Of a stretch of 64,000 nt of DNA, positions 61,309-64,000 are shown in pieces; position 1 is the first letter of the stretch; the number at the start of each line of letters is the position of its first letter. The translations under genes were made by a program, and so were the position numbers. This DNA is from Thermanaerothrix daxensis. GTDB lineage: Bacteria > Chloroflexota > Anaerolineae > Anaerolineales > Anaerolineaceae. The stretch lies in contig NZ_LGKO01000002.1 in assembly GCF_001306145.1 (NCBI RefSeq), positions 868,001 to 932,000 on the forward strand, written 5' to 3'. The notes beneath the pieces were generated by a model that saw only the letters and a program-made list of their open reading frames with translations, had not been told where the DNA came from and did no database searches.

Positions 61309-62882
61309 GGGATGGCTCCACTTGTTCCGAGAATGGAGAATAACAAGGCCAGCAGCACCAACGCCCAAAGGATGCCGCTTTCATCTTCGAGGGTGGCTTC
61401 CAGAAGTTGCATGATAGATTTAGTTTGTTTCTGGATAAAAGCAAGCAGATCGAACAGCCAATCAAATGAGAGTACTTGTGCCAGCCAATGTTGGGTCTGC
61501 TCGAGCAAGGTGGCTAACCACCTCAGTGAAGCAGGCAACCAGGTTGGCCAGTAAACCAGCCAGAGGATGCCGATCAGTGCTACAAGGGTGGTCAGGCCTG
61601 CCATCAGCCAACCCCGGGTGTGGATAGTCGGGTTCAATGCCCACTGCACCCATGCGCCCAGGGGGAGAAGAAAGAGACCCAGACTGTAAACCACAGATAT
61701 CCAGCGTTCTGAGGTTACCAGAGGGTTGCTGATGTTCTGCGTGTGGCGAAACCATCCAGCGATCAATATGGCCAGAATAAGAGGCCATATCCAAATGCTA
61801 GGAAGGTCGGAAAGCCCTTGCCATCCCCCCGCTAGTGGAGTGAAGGGAAGTGTGGAAAAGGTTAATAAGGAGACATAACCAATCCATTGCTTCATGGGGG
61901 ATGCATAGAGCATAAGCAGTGGCATGGCCCCCATTAGTACGATCATCATTGCCCAGGGGGTAGGGGAAGCCTCCGGGACGAGGACACAAGTGAGGGCCAG
62001 GCTACTATACACGCCTATCCAAAAAGGGAGACCTTGTTGGGCATCAGGGCTACGAATCCAAAGCAGCGCACACAGTCCCCCCCACAGTGCAAGGAGAAAG
62101 GAAGGGCCTGTAGTATTTATGGATGCGGCCAGGCCGCGATTGGTGATTTGGGTCAGAAGGCTCATACCCAGGATAGGTCCCTGAAAGCTCAATAACGTCC
62201 AAACGCCACGTCGCTCACGAAAAGGACGTTGAGAGGAAGAACCCAGCGGGATCAACCCCATGCGTAGTCCTATTGCCAGGAGGAAAAGTAGAGCCGTGGA
62301 TTGCGTCCAGGATTGGGGGGAGAGTTGGGGGGCGGGCGGAGCCTGATTCAGGGCTACCCAAAGAATGAGGAATGTGCTGGCCAGGCGGCTTAGCCATTGA
62401 ACGGTGTTCTGCCGCGCACTCGTTTTCAGTATCAGATGGGAGATAAGTAAAGCCATACCGTCCAGAATTGTCCAGGTCAGGGCGATGGCAATGGCGTCAT
62501 TGGCGGAGAGCGCCAGGATCAACAACCCAATTCCAAGTAAATTAATGGCCCAATTCGTAGGATAGCTTTGTAAGGTAAGACGGGATGGCGCCGTCAAAAA
62601 AATCGCTAACCCCAAGGTCAGGGTGATGAGAACATAGGGCCAGCGATTGAGATCCAGGGTGAAGGAGAGTAGGGCCGGAAGGGGAATACCGTGAGGAAGC
62701 CAGGGAAGTTGTACCTCAAGCAGTGTCCCTCTCCAGGTATTTACCAGGCTCAGCCCCCAGGCGATCAGCGAAGTGAAAAAGCCTAACAGCCATGCCAGGC
62801 CAACGCCACGCTGCGACCGCTGAACCAGCCCTATCCCCGCTGCACCAAGAAGGGGGATACCTACGAGGAGTGCTAGACTCAT
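61305..62882 (-). CDS. Divergent proton-conducting transporter-like membrane protein
   Basis: A 525-residue protein with about 14 hydrophobic segments, start MSLALLVGIPLLGAAGIG, resembling NuoL/NuoM/NuoN-type subunits. The conserved W/FHTWLP region is degraded: the corresponding stretch reads LIPLGSSSQRPFRERRG. A basic and hydrophobic C-terminal region includes a long lateral-helix-like part. It lies 12 bases downstream of the dihydropyrimidinase gene, so the two may be co-transcribed. Confidence 0.72.
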   Translation of the reverse strand: MSLALLVGIPLLGAAGIGLVQRSQRGVGLAWLLGFFTSLIAWGLSLVNTWRGTLLEVQLPWLPHGIPLPALLSFTLDLNRWPYVLITLTLGLAIFLTAPSRLTLQSYPTNWAINLLGIGLLILALSANDAIAIALTWTILDGMALLISHLILKTSARQNTVQWLSRLASTFLILWVALNQAPPAPQLSPQSWTQSTALLFLLAIGLRMGLIPLGSSSQRPFRERRGVWTLLSFQGPILGMSLLTQITNRGLAASINTTGPSFLLALWGGLCALLWIRSPDAQQGLPFWIGVYSSLALTCVLVPEASPTPWAMMIVLMGAMPLLMLYASPMKQWIGYVSLLTFSTLPFTPLAGGWQGLSDLPSIWIWPLILAILIAGWFRHTQNISNPLVTSERWISVVYSLGLFLLPLGAWVQWALNPTIHTRGWLMAGLTTLVALIGILWLVYWPTWLPASLRWLATLLEQTQHWLAQVLSFDWLFDLLAFIQKQTKSIMQLLEATLEDESGILWALVLLALLFSILGTSGAIP

Positions 62883-62894
62883 GGGGGTTAGGGA

Positions 62895-64000
62895 TTAAAG
62901 AATTTCTGCAAAAGGCTTTCGGTGCAGGAAACGCCCCATACCGGGCCGACCTCGCCATTCTCGTCCATCTACAATCAAATTACCGCGTAGAAACACCTTT
63001 TCAGGGAAACCAGTGAGTTCCCAACCCTCAAATAGGTTATAGTCGGTTCGATGGTGGGCATAGGCGACGCCGTATTTCACCTGTTTATTGGGATCCCAGA
63101 TAACAATATCTGCATCGGCGCCAGGCATTAGGCTGCCCTTTCTGGGATAAAGGCCGAAGATTTTGGCGGGGTTTGTGCTGGTGAGGGCCACAAACTGGTT
63201 GGGTGTCATCTTGCCCGAAGAGACCGCTGCTGTCCAAAACACGGGCAGGCGATCGCCGACCACGGGTAACCCATTGGGTATCTTGGTGAAGTCATCTTTA
63301 CCCAACTCTTTGCCTGGAATCTGCACGGGTTGCCCCTCGTAGAGGATAGGTTGGGTACCATCGTAGAAAAATGGACAGTGATCCGTTGCCAGAACCTGAA
63401 TGGTTCCATCCAAAAGTCCTTCCCAGAGGCGTTGATTGTCTGCTAACGTGCGCATGGGAGGGGAGCAAATCCATTTGGCCCCATCAGGGCGCCTCAGATG
63501 CTCGATAGTAAAGAAAAGGTATTGGGGGCATGTTTCTCCCATAATCGGCAGCCCTTTGTCCCGCGCGTAGGCCAGTTGATCCACTTCTCCTGCTGCGTTC
63601 ATGTGGACGACGTATAGGGGCGCTTCAGCCTGAGCGGCAAGCGCTGCGCCGCGTAGAAGTGCCTCAACCGCGCCCCAAGCCGGGCGAGTAAGCGCATGCC
63701 ATTCGGGAGTGGTGTGACCAGCGGCTAGAGCCTCTGCAACCAGTATATCAATGACATCTCCATTCTCTGCATGCAGCATGGTCAACATCCCGTGTTTGCC
63801 AGCAATGCGCATAACTTGGAATATTTCTCCATCTTGGAGTCGTAGGCGATTGTTATAGGCGGTAAACACTTTTAAGGTAGTGATTCCCTCGTCAATCAGA
63901 AGGGGAATTTCAGCGGCTACCTGGGCATCGAAACGGGTGATGTTCATGTGGAAACTAAAGTCAATGGCGGCTTTTGAGTCGGCTTTGGCATGCCACGCCT
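62895..64000 (-). CDS. Dihydropyrimidinase/hydantoinase (5' truncated by window edge)
   Basis: The last 368 residues of a cyclic-amidohydrolase; the frame runs off the right edge, with KAAIDFSFHMNITRFD at the visible start. TLKVFTAYNNRLRL carries the metal-bridging Lys of the family, then HMNAAGEVDQL, GETCPQYLFFT, ATDHCPF and late TSTNPAKIFGLYPRKG. It opens dihydropyrimidine or hydantoin rings to ureido acids. HyuA of the E. coli ygeW cluster is the same family, so it may belong functionally with the carbamoyltransferases 22 kb away (inference). Its N-terminal metal site is outside the window. Confidence 0.93.
   Translation of the reverse strand, partial: AWHAKADSKAAIDFSFHMNITRFDAQVAAEIPLLIDEGITTLKVFTAYNNRLRLQDGEIFQVMRIAGKHGMLTMLHAENGDVIDILVAEALAAGHTTPEWHALTRPAWGAVEALLRGAALAAQAEAPLYVVHMNAAGEVDQLAYARDKGLPIMGETCPQYLFFTIEHLRRPDGAKWICSPPMRTLADNQRLWEGLLDGTIQVLATDHCPFFYDGTQPILYEGQPVQIPGKELGKDDFTKIPNGLPVVGDRLPVFWTAAVSSGKMTPNQFVALTSTNPAKIFGLYPRKGSLMPGADADIVIWDPNKQVKYGVAYAHHRTDYNLFEGWELTGFPEKVFLRGNLIVDGREWRGRPGMGRFLHRKPFAEIL

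Noticed and set aside
1-64000. Insertion sequences, prophage, integrase, tRNA or rRNA genes
   Set aside because: None was recognised: no transposase, integrase or phage protein, no tRNA cloverleaf, no rRNA stretch apart from the 15-base 16S complement.

Overview
The window reads as a chromosomal piece of a bacterium, most likely Chloroflexota (Anaerolineae-like). This is an inference from gene content: BMP-type ABC importers with Pro/Thr-rich lipoproteins, NBR1-type Ig lipoproteins, a UMF1-type transporter, a YgeW-type carbamoyltransferase and SelB. No rRNA, tRNA, phage, insertion sequence or CRISPR array was seen. Genes are tightly packed, often with 4-base ATGA/GTGA overlaps, and are grouped in long same-strand runs.

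Region 1 (1-12.65 kb, + strand) is one long catabolic operon cut by the left edge. It holds the end of an ABC permease, a DraG-like ADP-ribosylglycohydrolase, an MtaD/SsnA-type aminohydrolase, a TrpF-like barrel without the catalytic Cys, five PfkB-type kinases, a YjbQ protein, two nucleoside hydrolases, a double-SIS sugar isomerase and a BtpA/SgcQ barrel. The logic suggests import of nucleosides or related ribosides, deamination, base-sugar cleavage, then phosphorylation and rearrangement of the released sugars.

Region 2 (12.7-28.2 kb, mostly - strand) is housekeeping and envelope: OsmC, a two-domain disulfide oxidoreductase, an ECF sigma/anti-sigma pair coupled to tsaD, a five-haem lipoprotein, rsfS (apparent CTG start), thpR, a 6S-like RNA, an FHA protein, an AI-2E family permease, queG, three secreted lipoprotein or beta-propeller proteins and a UMF1 transporter.

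Region 3 (28.4-34.7 kb) has uvrA, a nucleotide-sugar epimerase, UDP-glucose dehydrogenase and folD.

Region 4 (34.7-50.9 kb, + strand) is a second nucleobase-catabolism locus. It carries 8-oxoguanine deaminase-like and adenine deaminase genes, a GntR/UTRA regulator, an aspartate-carbamoyltransferase-like protein that has lost aspartate-binding residues, YgeW, carbamate kinase, a full BMP-type ABC importer (lipoprotein, double ATPase, two permeases), a threonine-synthase-like protein, a GT2 glycosyltransferase and a TrpB-like PLP enzyme. It resembles the ygeW-ygeX-ygeY-hyuA-yqeA purine/urate degradation theme but has two carbamoyltransferases and other PLP enzymes. A dihydropyrimidinase gene lies at the right edge.

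Region 5 (50.9-64 kb, mostly - strand) has a hydrolase, a CCA-adding-type nucleotidyltransferase, hpt, tdk, an L21-L27-L31 operon in which L31 is fused to an RNA polymerase alpha-CTD-like domain, selB, a coiled-coil protein, three membrane genes related to proton-pumping NADH dehydrogenase subunits, and the truncated dihydropyrimidinase.
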